Below are positions 21,555-33,142 of a stretch of 64,000 bases of DNA, piece after piece; the first letter of the stretch is position 1, and every line of letters begins with the position of its first letter. Source of the stretch: Cornus controversa (lineage: Eukaryota; Streptophyta; Magnoliopsida; Cornales; Cornaceae); NCBI GenBank assembly GCA_026545225.1, contig CM048845.1, positions 74,766,033 through 74,830,032 on the forward strand, written 5' to 3'. Below the pieces are notes generated by a model. That model saw nothing but the letters and a program-made list of their open reading frames with translations, searched no databases and had not been told where the DNA came from. The position numbers and the translations under genes were made by a program.

Positions 21555-21590
<36 letters not shown>
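21555..21590 (-). repeat. (CT)n microsatellite in the LFS2 leader
   Basis: An uninterrupted GA run on the plus strand, CT in the transcript, directly upstream of the ATG. Such tracts are common in plant leaders and can bind GAGA/BPC factors. LFS1 has a shorter version. Confidence 0.7.
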
Positions 21591-21592
<2 letters not shown>

Positions 21593-21638
21593 CGGAATGT
21601 GTTACAATATGGATATATGAAATATTAGCATAACAACC

Positions 21639-21648
21639 TTATTATATA
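21639..21648 (-). promoter_or_regulatory. TATA box candidate of LFS2
   Basis: TATATAATAA on the minus strand about 90 bp before the ATG. It is conserved at 7009-7018 in the deleted copy, within longer matching sequence (AATATTAG-ATAACAACCTTATTATATAGG). Confidence 0.6.
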
Positions 21649-21699
21649 GGGGGGAGTTAAATTAGATACAAAGTTAAGTCAATTGTAATTTAAAGACAT

Positions 21700-22425
21700 T
21701 AGCATGTGCAAGGGCGAGGTTGCAACAAAGTGCAATTTTGAATTTTCAATTGAACTTGGCAAATGCAATGTTGACTTGTGGTCCATTATTGAAGTGCTTT
21801 TAACCCAAGTAGTGTTTTTACTTTTTATTACATTGAATGGTAAATTACTGTCAACTCACTCTACCAAGTTTTGTCTAATTACTCTAAAATTAATATTTTT
21901 AAAATATAGTAGTAAATATCTTTTCAAATTTGCTTGACTTTACTCTGAATATTTCTATCGTTAATTGTCAATTAACTCCGTTAAAGTCAATTAACATAAA
22001 TAAAAATATCAAAACTATCTTTAATAGCAATAGTGTGGTGTGGCATTGAAATAAAAAATATATATATAAAATATGTTAATCTTACTCAAATAATTATAAA
22101 TTAAAAAAAATTGTACAAAAACATTATAACTTAAAGATATTTTTGTAATTATATATTAGATGTGATTTTGTTTAAAAGATTATTAGTCTGTCGGAATAAT
22201 TTTATAAAAATTATAATTTAAGAGTAATTAAGTCAAATCTCATAAATAAATAAAAAATTAGAGTAACGGTGGGAATCAACCTTTGGGCCTTATCATAATA
22301 TAAATGATTTATCACCACTAAATTTAATGGGCCTCGTCCGCTAGACACGTGAGACATATTTTATAAGAAATATGTGTATGTGTGTGAGTGCATTTAGTTT
22401 ATGACACGTGGGATAATGAATAAAG
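21700..22425. other. Segment present only in the LFS2 promoter copy
   Basis: The flank shared with the dead copy breaks near 21695 and resumes near 22430 (TTTAAGTAAAGTAACAT), leaving about 725 bp here without a counterpart. It is AT-rich, with no coding region and no clear terminal repeats: an insertion in LFS2 or a deletion in the other copy. Confidence 0.5.
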
Positions 22426-22969
22426 AACCTTTAAGTAAAGTAACATCATCAGTGGCGTAAGAGTTATCCATGTATGTGTGATTTATTTTGATTCTGTCCA
22501 GAACAAATATTGATAATTTAGATGAATTCTTCGAATTTTATATGGATGAATTCATAATGTTCCACCAATCATGGCCTTAAGGTCCGACATGACATCCATG
22601 TCAATGAATATGGACCGTAACTTTTGATTAAATAAATTAATAGATATTATTAGTACAAATGGTATAAGTTCAATATCTTTCCTTGAAAGAGAGGTTAAGT
22701 GCTAAAGTCTTGCAAGACGGTGCAATTGCACGAACTTTCGTGAAAATATCTTTTGTAAATAACTTATATACAAAGTTATAACTATCAACAAATTTATTCA
22801 TTTTTTAAAAAAAAAGCGATATTTGTATTTCACTTTTATACTCTTGTACTGTACTTTTTTTTTTTTTTAAATAAATGATAAGAATGTTTATATACTCATT
22901 AATCCATCATCCTTTATTTTATAATACCATAACTGTCATTTATCTTATAAATTTTAAAACTTTTTTGGA

Positions 22970-23580
22970 TTCTGGCCAAAAGAAAAAAAATTTCTTGAGT
23001 AGTTTTTTTTTTTTTTTTTATCCAGTCAAAAGAGATAACTGTTTTTTTTTATCTTGTCAAAAGAGATAATGGGTTCTCTATTTTTTTTTTGGTCATATCA
23101 AAATTAAGATATAATATATTCAACGAACAACCATTTTTATGGGTTTTTTTTTTTGCGTACATACTTTTTTCTCCCGATACTTTTCAAAGAAAATAATTTA
23201 GTCAACAAAGATAAAAAAAAAATTGGGTCCTTTTGTTTTTAAGGACCATACTTTTTTTTCTCGTCCTGTCAAAAGGGGTAATTTATTTAACAGAGATAAC
23301 ATGTTTTTTTGGTACTCTTTTTTTTTTTGTCCTATCAAAAGAGAATTTATCATAGAGAAAACATTTTTTGGGCTTTTTTTTTTGGGTCTTGTCAAAAGAA
23401 ATCGAAAACATTAAAAATTGGAGAAGAGGAAGAAGATATCAGAAAGGATAGTTGTGTAATTTGAAAAAATTATAATCATTAGTGAGGTTATGGTTAGAAA
23501 TGTCATTTCTTTTAAAAAAGGAGTGCAAACGTAAAAAATGAGAGTACGAATATCGCCTCCCTTTCTAAAATGATTAACTT
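22970..23580. repeat. TCAAAAGAGA repeat cluster, copy 2
   Basis: At least five units, each a T run followed by a motif like CCTGTCAAAAGAGATAA, near 22973, 23025, 23055, 23268, 23331 and 23390. The tail GGTTAGAAATGTCATTTCTT / GTGCAAACGTAAAAAATGAG matches 8050-8130. Short ORFs here are translated T/A runs. Confidence 0.55.
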
Positions 23581-24034
23581 ATTATTAAACTTTATTATTT
23601 ATAATAAAACTTATTATACCCCGTTTAAAAAAATTTACCATAAAAAATATTTTTTTTTAATACAACATATTCATGAAAAAATAAGAAATTACTTAAATTG
23701 TTTTTAAAAGAATTACTTAAGATTTTTATTAAAATAAATCATTTCTAGAATTAAAGGTAAATTTATGTGAATTTGATGGAGAATATGTCACTAAAATAGT
23801 AAGAATTTTTTTCATAATTTATTTTAATAAGAAAAATGGGTTAAGTATATTCAATAAGAGAGGATGTTATGGTCATTTAATAAAAAAACTAGCCCATCGC
23901 ATGACAAACATAAGGGTATTTTGTAATAAAATATGATACTTCAGGAGTATTGTGTACAAAATATAGTTAGAAAAGTTATTTGCAAATTTGGAAATAGTTC
24001 AGGAAAAAAAAATTGCAGTTTACCCCATATTATG
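23581..24034. other. AT-rich intergenic, nothing recognised
   Basis: Very AT-rich, no gene or terminal repeat seen. It lies between two segments that are adjacent in the 7-kb copy of the LFS flank. Confidence 0.35.
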
Positions 24035-24092
24035 TGAGAAAACAATTCAAATCCAAATTTCAAAAACTTACCAACTAAAGCAAAATTTGAAG

Positions 24093-24094
<2 letters not shown>

Positions 24095-24154
<60 letters not shown>
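24095..24154. repeat. (GT)n followed by a ~29-bp G run
   Basis: A GT microsatellite of about 30 bp runs straight into an uninterrupted G homopolymer. The matching segment of the other duplicated copy (around 7350) lacks it, so it arose after the duplication. The polyproline ORF on the minus strand is only this repeat translated. Confidence 0.85.
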
Positions 24155-24155
<1 letters not shown>

Positions 24156-24270
24156 GGAATAGGATGACAGTGGAAGAATTTTGTCAAATTTGTGAAATAA
24201 TGTAACATGTATTTGAAGATTATTTTATTCTTGTAATCCATTCGTTGATTCATTGATTTATCAATAATAT

Positions 24271-25022
24271 AAAGGGTCGGGTGCAAAAAACTCCTTCATG
24301 TTATGCATATAGTCCATACAACTCCCTTTTATGTTTAATTTAGGTGCAAATGACAGTCTGACATTAGTCAATTGTTAACGGAAAGTTAAAAAGGCTAAAG
24401 TGCCCTTCTATGACTGAATTAAAAAATAGGATGAAGTACAAAAATTATCCATGAACTTTACATTTTTGTACACATAACGCGCTTATAGTTTATGTTGTGT
24501 ATATAATTCCTTATTGTTTTTAAAAATGTTGCAAACAATAGCTTGCCGTCAGTGAGCCGGGCCATTAAAGAGTCATGTGTGTGGCACGTCATATTTAACA
24601 CTTGAAAATCCTTAAATACCCTCAAGGTTGGTTCTCGGCACAGAAACACACTCTTTTTCTACCTCTGAACCAAACTCTATCTTAAAAATCATTTTCTTCT
24701 TTTGTGAGGGACTTTTTAGAATGTAGAGGTGGTTATACGCACTATGTATACCATAGGGGTTTTTTGCACCCCATCCTAAAACAAAAATTACTAACTTCTT
24801 CAATGTAAAGTAACTAAAATGGCAAGGGTGTTTTAGGAATTTTATATCTTAAACATGTCATGTGCAACCTCTTAACCGTCTTTTTCTAACGGATTCGGCA
24901 AGCCCTTCTTTGCAACATTTCTTAAAGCAAATAGAACTTATATCTACAAAATAAAGGATGAGGGTGTTACATGCACAAAATGTAAACTTTAGTGGTGTTT
25001 TTTGTACTTTACCCTAATATAA
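24271..25022. mobile_element. Interleaved pair of TIR elements (MITE-like)
   Basis: Two inverted-repeat pairs. Pair 1 is GGGTGCAAAAAACTCCTTCA (24278) against the inverse of GGGGTTTTTTGCACCCCATC near 24756-24775. Pair 2 is GGATGAAGTACAAAAATTAT (24429) against the inverse of GTGTTTTTTGTACTTTACCC near 24995-25014. The AGTACAAAAA-type TIR is common in plant non-autonomous elements. Interleaving suggests one copy jumped into another, or two copies recombined. No protein is encoded. Confidence 0.6.
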
Positions 25023-25144
25023 ATGGCAATATTTTAACTATCTATTAAAACAAAAAAGTTTATAACATAGAAGTGTCAGGTCTGAAATAATAAAAAAAAA
25101 AATAGCATTTTCAAATTGCCTAATGTCATAGTCATATAATGCGT

Positions 25145-25846
25145 TAGCCCCTTTTTTATCAAGTGACCTTTATCTATACTACAGTTGAATGTATGAAGAA
25201 TTTCTATATATTTTTATAGTATTTTTAAATTTGGAACAAATCTACCTCTTTAAATTAAACAGAAAGTATTAAATGTTATAGGATATTTAGTAGAGTATTA
25301 TCAAAATCTATATCTATATCTACACTACTGTTATGTACTTAATTAAAAATATTATACATTTTTATATTAATTTTACATTAGAAACAAAGTTATCTCTTTA
25401 AATTAGACCAGAATTATTTAAATGTTATTGGTTATTTAATAGGGTATTATCAATAAGATAATATTACAGTTAACTTTTTTAATTAATATAACCTAAAAGT
25501 GTTAAGGATTTTAATCAAAATAGGATTGCTATCAAACCATAGAAAATTTAAGAGTTAATTAGGATTCTTGTATGTATTAATGTCCGTAAAGTAAATATAA
25601 TACTATTATCAATAAGATAATATTAATGTAAAGTTATTAATTAAATATAAATTACAAGGGCTTAAAAGTTCTAATCAGAATAGGATTATTATCAAACCAA
25701 ATATTACAATTAAATCTAAGTAGAATTTCTATACATTTTTAATATTTTATAGTATTATTTTTAAATTAAAAATATATACCTCTATAAATTAAACAATAAT
25801 TATTAAATATTATTAGTTATTCAATAGAACATATCAATATCTATAC
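25145..25846. repeat. AT-rich TCTAYACTAC repeat units
   Basis: Several units of the family at 7527-7850: AGTATTAAATGTTATAGG-TATTTAGTAGAGTATTATC, GAATTATTTAAATGTTATTGG, and TCAATAAGATAATATTA occurring twice. The last unit is cut by the hAT element starting at 25847. Confidence 0.6.
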
Positions 25847-26667
25847 CCTGATATTCACAAAATTTTGGAGGCCCTAGGCAACTTTCAAATGCGAGGCCTC
25901 TCACACGAGCATAAATTTTACAATAGCGCGAAATTTTTATTAAAATAAGACGATAAGCGCATAAAATATATTTATGTTGAAAACACAAAAAAAAAAAAAA
26001 ATCGATCTTGGTGCTTTGTAAATAGCACAATCCAATTCACATTAAAAAAATTATAAATAAATATTAAAGTACTAATAGCCTAATAAGAGAAACAAAATAA
26101 TTCATTTTTCTAGATGACAAAGAACATATGCTCACATTACAACAATTGTACTTCCAATTACTACATCAAGATATAAACTTACATAAAGTAATTAAAGGTT
26201 TTTTTTCTTTAAACTTGATAAAAATAAATAAATGTCAAATAATCATACATACTGATTTCATTTCTAATTTTCCAATCACTTACATCTAAACTGTATAATT
26301 TCATCTTTTTTTTTAATTTTTTATAACTTACGAATAAACAGGATAATAGTAGCCAATAATTATAAGTGTTAAAGACTTGTTGTAAAAAAATTGCAATTAC
26401 CAAAAAAATAATTTTTGCCCATGGGTCATGATAAGAGACTTCCAATTTTGGGGTGAAAGTGAAACAGATGATGCATAAAATACTAAAAGTATAGAACTAG
26501 AAATGAGGAAAAAACTTACATTTGGCCATAAAGAAAGAAGAAAAAAATGAGAAAAACTAGCCATAAAGAAAGAAGAAAAAAAAAATGCAAACAAACAATA
26601 TGGCAAATCAAAAAATTGGACAACTAGTTAGTAATTTTTTATATATATAAAAAAAAAAAAAAAAAAA

Positions 26668-26850
26668 AAGAGGGCTAGTAGTATTGGGTTTGGTTAAATA
26701 AATCAAAGTTAATAAATTTTTATTTTTTAAAATGAGGGGCAGTAGTATTGGGTTTAGTTAAATGGACCATAGTTAATAAAAAAATATTAATGAGCCCAGT
26801 AGTAGTATTGAGTTTGGTAAAATGGATCATAGTTAATAATTTTTTTTAAA
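26668..26850. repeat. ~65-bp repeat inside the hAT element, left part
   Basis: Three units of AGTAGTATTGGGTTTGGTTA followed by AAATGGATCATAGTTAATAA, near 26677, 26741 and 26804. Two further units lie at 28047-28140 on the other side of the nested element, so that element split the array. Confidence 0.75.
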
Positions 26851-26851
26851 A

Positions 26852-28022
26852 AAAATACTACTCACACCCTCTCAATTCAGGCTCACGTATCGATTTGCCC
26901 CCTCTGTTAGTGCAACGTTAGCAGACAAATGGAATTGCTGACGCCAGCAAAAGAAAAGTATATAAATGGACATTACGAAAATATCATGTGTTGATATATG
27001 TATATATTTATTTTGAATTTGTTTATATATTTTTATATTTATATCTATATACTATTATTTGTTTGTTATTATTATTATAATATATATCTTATATATATAT
27101 ATATGCACACAGCCACACACCCATTGTTCATCGTCTTCCACAGCAAACTGAAGCTCACCGGCCACCACCATTATCCTGTCAACCAAGCTTCACCGGGCTT
27201 TGCGCACCCCACTGTTCATCTCCTTCTTCCTCATTTTCTCACGCATCAAACCTATTTCACGAACAGCCATTTTTGGCTCATTTTTCAACCGATTTCAACC
27301 ACCTTTCAATCCAATTTTTAGACAGTTCAACTCCCCTTTATCTAATCTATCATCTGAAATAAGAATCACCTTCATCCATAGCCTAGGTCAAAAATTCTCA
27401 ACTTCAAACTTTTAGGGTTTCTTACATTTAATTCAAAATTCATTTAATTCAACCACTAAACACACCAAATCAACACAATTAATCGAATTCAATAGTCAAA
27501 GCAACACTGAAAACCTCAATTGGTACAATCCAAACCATAATCCACATCAACTACCTTCCATTTCTCACTGTCATATATAATGAGTATATATACACATGTA
27601 ATTATATGTGAATCAGTACTTTGCGTGAGAAATTTAACATGAATTTGAACACATAACTATGGGGCTTTAGTGGTGAAGGTTTGGTTGTGCTTCAATGGGT
27701 CTTCGTTCCTGTGATGGCTTTGCTAAAAGATGAAGATGGAGGAGACCAAACTTGGTGGTGCACTGTGGACCATCGACAGTGAAGAGAGAGAAAGGAAGAG
27801 AATAAGAGAGAGAGAGAGAAGGGAGCAATTCAGTCTTTTAACATCACTAATTTTTATTAATTAAATTAAATATATTCATCAGGGGTAAATTCGTAAAATC
27901 GCCAAAAAACGTTGGTAAGACTAACGGCTGTTAGTTACAAGGGGTATAATCGAAATTATTGAAACTAGAGGGGGTCTAGTCGAGATATTGCCTAAACTGA
28001 GGGGGTGTAAGTGGTATTTATC
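26852..28022. mobile_element. Nested TIR element (Mutator-like?) in the hAT element
   Basis: The left end AAATACTACTCACACCCTCT matches the reverse complement of the right end, AAATACCACTTACACCCCCT, and the identity continues through CA-TT-AGGC. Length is about 1.17 kb. The interior (27120-27830) is less AT-rich, with a proline/serine-coding-like stretch and GA repeats that could be captured host sequence, but I recognise no gene. The target duplication falls in A/T runs and cannot be read. Confidence 0.65.
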
Positions 28023-28205
28023 CAAAAAAAAAATTAAATAAGGCCTAGTAGTAGTATTGGGTTTGGTAAAATAGATCATAGTTAATAATTTTTTTAAAAA
28101 AATTAAGGCACATTAGTAGTATTGAGTTTGGTTAAAAAAATGGGCCCTCCAAACTTGGGAGCCCTAGACAACCGTTTGGGCTGCCTAGGCCCAGGGCCGA
28201 CCCTC

Positions 28206-28500
28206 TCTATACTACCATAAAATGTACAGAATTTCTATACTTTTTAATTTTATATAATTTTTAAATTAAGTTAAAAGTTACCTCTTTAAATTAAACAAAA
28301 ATTATTGAATGTTATTGGTTATTCAATAGAGAATTATCAATAATATTAAAGTTAATTTTTTTTAATTAATATAAACTAAAAGGATTAAAAATTCTAATCA
28401 AAATAGAATTTTATCGAACAATAGAAATTTGATAATTAATTGGTTTCTTATATATTAATTGACTGTAATTAAAATGAATATAATAGCATAAAGTGACTTC
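28206..28500. repeat. Right half of the AT-rich repeat split by hAT
   Basis: Starts TCTATACTACCATAAAATG and continues with AAATTATTGAATGTTATTGG and ATTATCAATAATATTAAAG, as in the 25.2-kb units. Confidence 0.55.
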
Positions 28501-28544
28501 TCTCTCTCTCTTTCTATATATATATATATATATATATATAGATA

Positions 28545-28575
28545 CTAGTAAAATAGCCCGTGCTTTTGCACATGG
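28545..28575 (-). other. Helitron-like 3' end candidate
   Basis: On the minus strand: CCATGTGCAAAAGCACGGG (imperfect hairpin) followed by CTATTTTACTAG and T. A hairpin roughly 10 bp before CTRR and a T is the standard Helitron 3' end. I could not assign the 5' TC end. Confidence 0.45.
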
Positions 28576-29685
28576 CTAAAATCTAATTTCAAACAAAATT
28601 ATAAATTAACAGTTGAATCTAAAAGTTTAATTTCTTAATAAAAAATAATTTACTTAAATATATATTTTATACTCTGTTTTATTTTTAACAATTATTATTT
28701 AGTACATAAATAATAGCTAAATTATAAAATTAATGAGTTCATTAAATATTACTTAGTTCAATTTTTCCGGTTCCCTTCTCTAAAAGTTTTTTTCGTAGTG
28801 TTTTTTCATTAATTAATATTTTATTTTAAAAGTTTATGTTAGGAATGAAGTTAGAGAGAAGACATAAAATTTAAAAAAAGAGTACTTATTAAAATGACGA
28901 AAGCTTTAACTAACTCCTCATCCTTTTTCTTTAATATGTCTTCCCTTTTAGAAAGATAGCAAATGAGTGATGAAGGAATAAATTATCCCACCAAATCTCT
29001 ACTTAAACCTTTTTTATTTTTGTTTATTAACAAATCAAATATAAAGCATTATTCCTTCCTTTCTTTTCAATTCCTTCCAATTCCATCTTCTTTTCAGTTT
29101 CTTCCGATTCTATATCCAAATTACCTTGATTGAAGAAAAAAATTTTGAAATCATCTTTGGTCACGAAATTTCAGATATTGAAGAAATCCTTTAGCGTAAT
29201 ACTGAAAAAAAGGATCCAAATATGATAGAAGGTACTTTTACCAATGTATCATATTTAACGATCAAGAGAGCCCTGAACTCTCTCATGCCAAAAGTTATCA
29301 ACTCAAACGAGACATTAACTCCTCTGATCCGAGGCATTAACTCTCCTTGTTGAGCATCTAATTAAAAGATTCCTTAAAAAAAAAAATCATTTGCCTTTTC
29401 ACGAATATCAAAAACTGTTTCAACCAATAAATAAATTTTAAAACCTCACAACTCTTCATGAGAAAATACTCTTGATATCCTTAATAATGGTTTTATTTAT
29501 CCTCCTTAATTAAGGCTTGACAAAAGTGTGGTTTTTTTTCATCATTGCAATGGAGCGTAAAGGCCAAGGAAGCAGCCATCTAAGATGTGTATTTGAGTGA
29601 CACCAGAACACCAAGTATTCCACACTTGATTTAAACTGGAAAATTGGAAATCAAGGCGACTTTATACACACGTGAAATCAGGTAA
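28576..29685. other. AT-rich, possible Helitron body
   Basis: No gene or domain. If the Helitron end at 28545 is real, its body lies here. Confidence 0.3.
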
Positions 29686-29689
29686 TTAC

Positions 29690-30125
29690 AAAGAGATTCT
29701 TCCTTCGGCCACCGATAACCCAATAAGAGGTGTAATTTTGTTTAAAATTTCAAAATAAATTTTAAAAAATCAATACGAAAAGTAAATAATTATAAAAAAT
29801 GAAGAAAAACTGAAATGATTTAAGAGTTCCAATACTTGTATGATTAAACATAACCAAAAAACAATTTAACTATACATGCTAAAGCAGGTAAACAACATAT
29901 TTTTATTAATTTTTCTTCAACTGCATACTAATTGAATAAAAAATTAATATTTTATGTATAATATTATATTTGGTCGGATCAGATTATTAAGAGTTCAGAT
30001 TAACCATAATCCATATTTGTTTTATTAATTTAACGAATTCGAATCATTAAATATAAAATCTATATCCAAGTAGTTGGATCAGATTTCGACAAAATTCCGA
30101 TTTTGATCCCAACCATTGATACACA
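29690..30125. repeat. Dispersed CGGATTAT-rich repeat, copy 3
   Basis: Shares GAAGAAAAACTGAAATGATT, CTGCATACTAATTGAAT, ATAATATTATATTTGGTCGG and AACCATAATCCATATTTG with the right half of the 20-kb copy. Confidence 0.6.
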
Positions 30126-33100
30126 ACTAGTGTAGCAGTAGGTTGGTTGCATATCAAGTTAGCAACCACTTGGTGAACAAGAACGCAAAAAATATGCTGA
30201 AACCACCTTACTCAAAGATAAAGAATATACCAGCACCTGTTGATATGTTTGAAGATTATAATTTACCCATGCCCCGAAAGCACCTTTAACTCCTCCGAGC
30301 TACACGACTGGAGATAATTAACTGCTCAATTTCTTTTTCATCTACCATCATGCTCTTCCTCAACTTGTAAAGTTGGTATTCATTTTGATCACTGAACTAA
30401 CAAATTTTGAAATGAACAATCTTTCTGGAAAAATAAATTAACCTCAACTCGAGTGATAAAAGAGAACGAGCCTAATGATGCTGAGGAAGGGGCCATGCTT
30501 GGGTACACCAAGGAGCAAGCAGTCTGAGGATGTCTGCGGAGAAGAAACAAGCCAATAACCAGGGTGTGCAAGTTAAGTCTATTGTTTCCTGCCAACTGTT
30601 GGCTTCACCGAATACAACTCCAAGGGCAAGACAAAAAGCCTTGGGCACAATGCATGGAGATAGCAAAGCCAATAATCATGACAAGAAAAGGCGGCAGAGG
30701 TGCACATCGCAGGCAAGGGCCGCAAAGCATTGATGTGCAACATAGGAGACGAGCAGAATCATGCGGATGGTATAGAGAGAACTCACAAAAGTGACATGCT
30801 GCTAAATGATCACGACAAATGAAAGGGGTTCCCTAACAATCTGCAGAAAACAAGTGTGACGTGTCATAAGCCGCCATCAAATTGAATGTTCCACAAGTGC
30901 TGTAAAAGGGAAATATAGTGGCTGCATGATGCTATATGACATATCTGTGCCAGTTGTGTCAATAGTATCCTATGCAGTATAAAGGGAGATGTAGAAATGC
31001 GTGTTAAATCTTGAATAGTCTTGTTAAATCTTGAATAGTCTTGTTAAATGTCCACCATACTATGTAAAAGGTTCCAAAACGTCAATTGGTAAAAAAAATC
31101 TGGACCCTTAATCTTGTTAGTTGATTTGTTTAGATCTTAGCCATTGGTTAAAGATGTGGCAGCCTAAAGTAATTTGCATCAATCCAAGCTCCTCAATAGG
31201 GAATCAAGCCCTCAAAGTGTTTTCTTCTAAAGTTTCCCATAGTAATTCTAATTTTATTGGAAACCAAAGTGACTATAAGTGCATGTGCAAGCACTGAGTG
31301 AATGAGAGCCATTAAAACACTAACAAGTGAGGCACAGATGGAGAAGTGTTGACACGAGCAGAAAGTGCAGAGACCAGGCCCCATGAAGGACAATGAGCAA
31401 GTGCTGTAAGAGTGTTGCAGGGATGGAACTCATGAAACTCTAAAACAAATTTTATCAATAGAAAATAAAACACGAGGGGAAGAGAAAAAAGTCAGACCTA
31501 ATCCTTCTCTTCGGCAGAAGCAACAACAAATGCATTCGTTTTACTTGCAGTTTCAATCCATAATAATGTGTTTCATCAATCTCCCAGCAAAAATCTTTTT
31601 TTTTTCTTGTTGCCTGCATAAAACAAAGCTCCCTCCACAATGATGTTTAACCCATCCTCATCCACTGCTGGTTTTCCCAAGCTTGTGTACTCTGCAGACA
31701 AATGAGCAAGAACGGGTCCCTGAAAAGATTAATTAGAGAAAACCTATAGCACAAACAAGCCTATATACAAAGGTGAAGATGTAATCAAGAACTGCAATTT
31801 AAAGAAATGTGAACTTTTATAATAACATCTGCAAGTAACTTACCATAACTTACCAAGTTGAGAGTTGGTGGATATCTTCGTGTCACAAATCCAGCAGGAG
31901 AACTCAGCAAGTTGTTTTTGCTCTCAAGATCACAAATATGACACTAAACCATATACCGAACCTCCAACTACATGTTAACAATAAAAACCGACCGACCAGC
32001 CGCATAGTCAACCACAGTGGCTAGCAACCAACTGGAACTATGCACTGCAGAAAAATTAACTTGAAGATTTGAAACAATTACAGCACATTTATACCTCAAT
32101 ATAGCCAGTACATGTGGATTGATGCATTGCTTTTCAACCTTTTTTCTCCCTAATAAAACCAATCTTTCCCACCCATTTTACTTGATAACTACTGAAAATG
32201 ATTCTTCTACTATTCGTCAGTCCCTAAATTCTATTCAATGAAATGAAAATTAGAAAAAAGAACCTGTATGGAGAGTATATTAGAGTTGAGATATATGAGA
32301 ATCTGAACTTCAATAATGCAGAGGTTCATTCACAAGAAATAATATATTTTTTGAAATTGATATGATCTCAACCACGCAATATGCACCCAACAAAAAATCA
32401 AAAATTTGACCATCTCCCAGGTAACATATACATCGGGAGTTAAAAACTTATAATGCAAAATTTTGACATGTTACTCATTTTGTCAATAATAGTAGTAGTC
32501 TGCCAACCGAGTGCAAAAAGCTGGTAAACAACAGGCGTATAAAAACAATTAACAATAACTAGAAGGAAAACATGAAGGCATTAAACACCATTTCTTTTAT
32601 ATGAGAAATAAGTGATATCCACCCTGAACAAATTTAAATATACCAGCAACAAACAATGAAAGATCATAGGGATGCAAAATGAGGGATACTAACAGGATAG
32701 CCGCTGAATATCCAGAATCCATTGCAAAATCTTAACTCACATGTTCCCCAAATTATCATCAATAATCAGAACACGACCCGTGCACATGCTTTCAACCAAG
32801 TAATTATTATTCAAGACTATACAAACTTTTGACAGTAAGTAAAAATAACCCCATCCCATTGAGCAAAAAAGATCAGGGGCATTAACTTTAATACTATTTC
32901 AACACAATTAAAACACAGCGCACAGGTGTCAGTAATCAATATTATGAATAGGGACGCACGAGTGAAACTTTGATGATTGATCACCGTACAACTCCCAAAC
33001 TACATGATGAGTCGGGTTGCCTTCTAAACTGAGGTAATTCTTGCTTCCAAAACACAGGAGTACATGGTAGGAACTAAATCATGGTCTGGGAACAGGCAGT

Positions 33101-33142
33101 CAAAAGAACATCAGTAAGCATCCCCAACAGAGCTTTGGCAGC
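30126..33142. other. 3' side of the kinase gene; no other gene recognised
   Basis: The near part should be the kinase 3' UTR. A less AT-rich stretch at 30420-30800 has overlapping 60-75-codon ORFs on both strands without family signature or consistent frame. It could be exons of a non-coding transcript or old coding debris. No transposon ends found. Confidence 0.4.

Larger units (their letters stand above)
25847..28205. mobile_element. hAT-type element with target-site duplication
   Basis: The left end begins CCTGATATTC with AATTTTGGAGGCCCTAGGCA. The right end reads GGGCCCTCCAAACTTGGGAG, GCCCTAGACAACC, then GGCCCAGGGCCGACCCTC. This GGGCCGGCCCTG style of terminus is known from plant hAT elements. 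TCTATAC is duplicated at both edges (25840-25846 and 28206-28212), and the AT-rich repeat it split resumes at 28206. A second TIR element and a ~65-bp tandem motif lie inside. No transposase is visible, so it is non-autonomous. Confidence 0.75.

Noticed and set aside
24068..24286. Polyproline/Thr-His ORF
   Set aside because: It is a GT/G simple repeat read on the minus strand.
30389..30794. Small protein genes in overlapping ORFs
   Set aside because: ORFs of similar length occur on both strands with no family motif or start context; left as unassigned.
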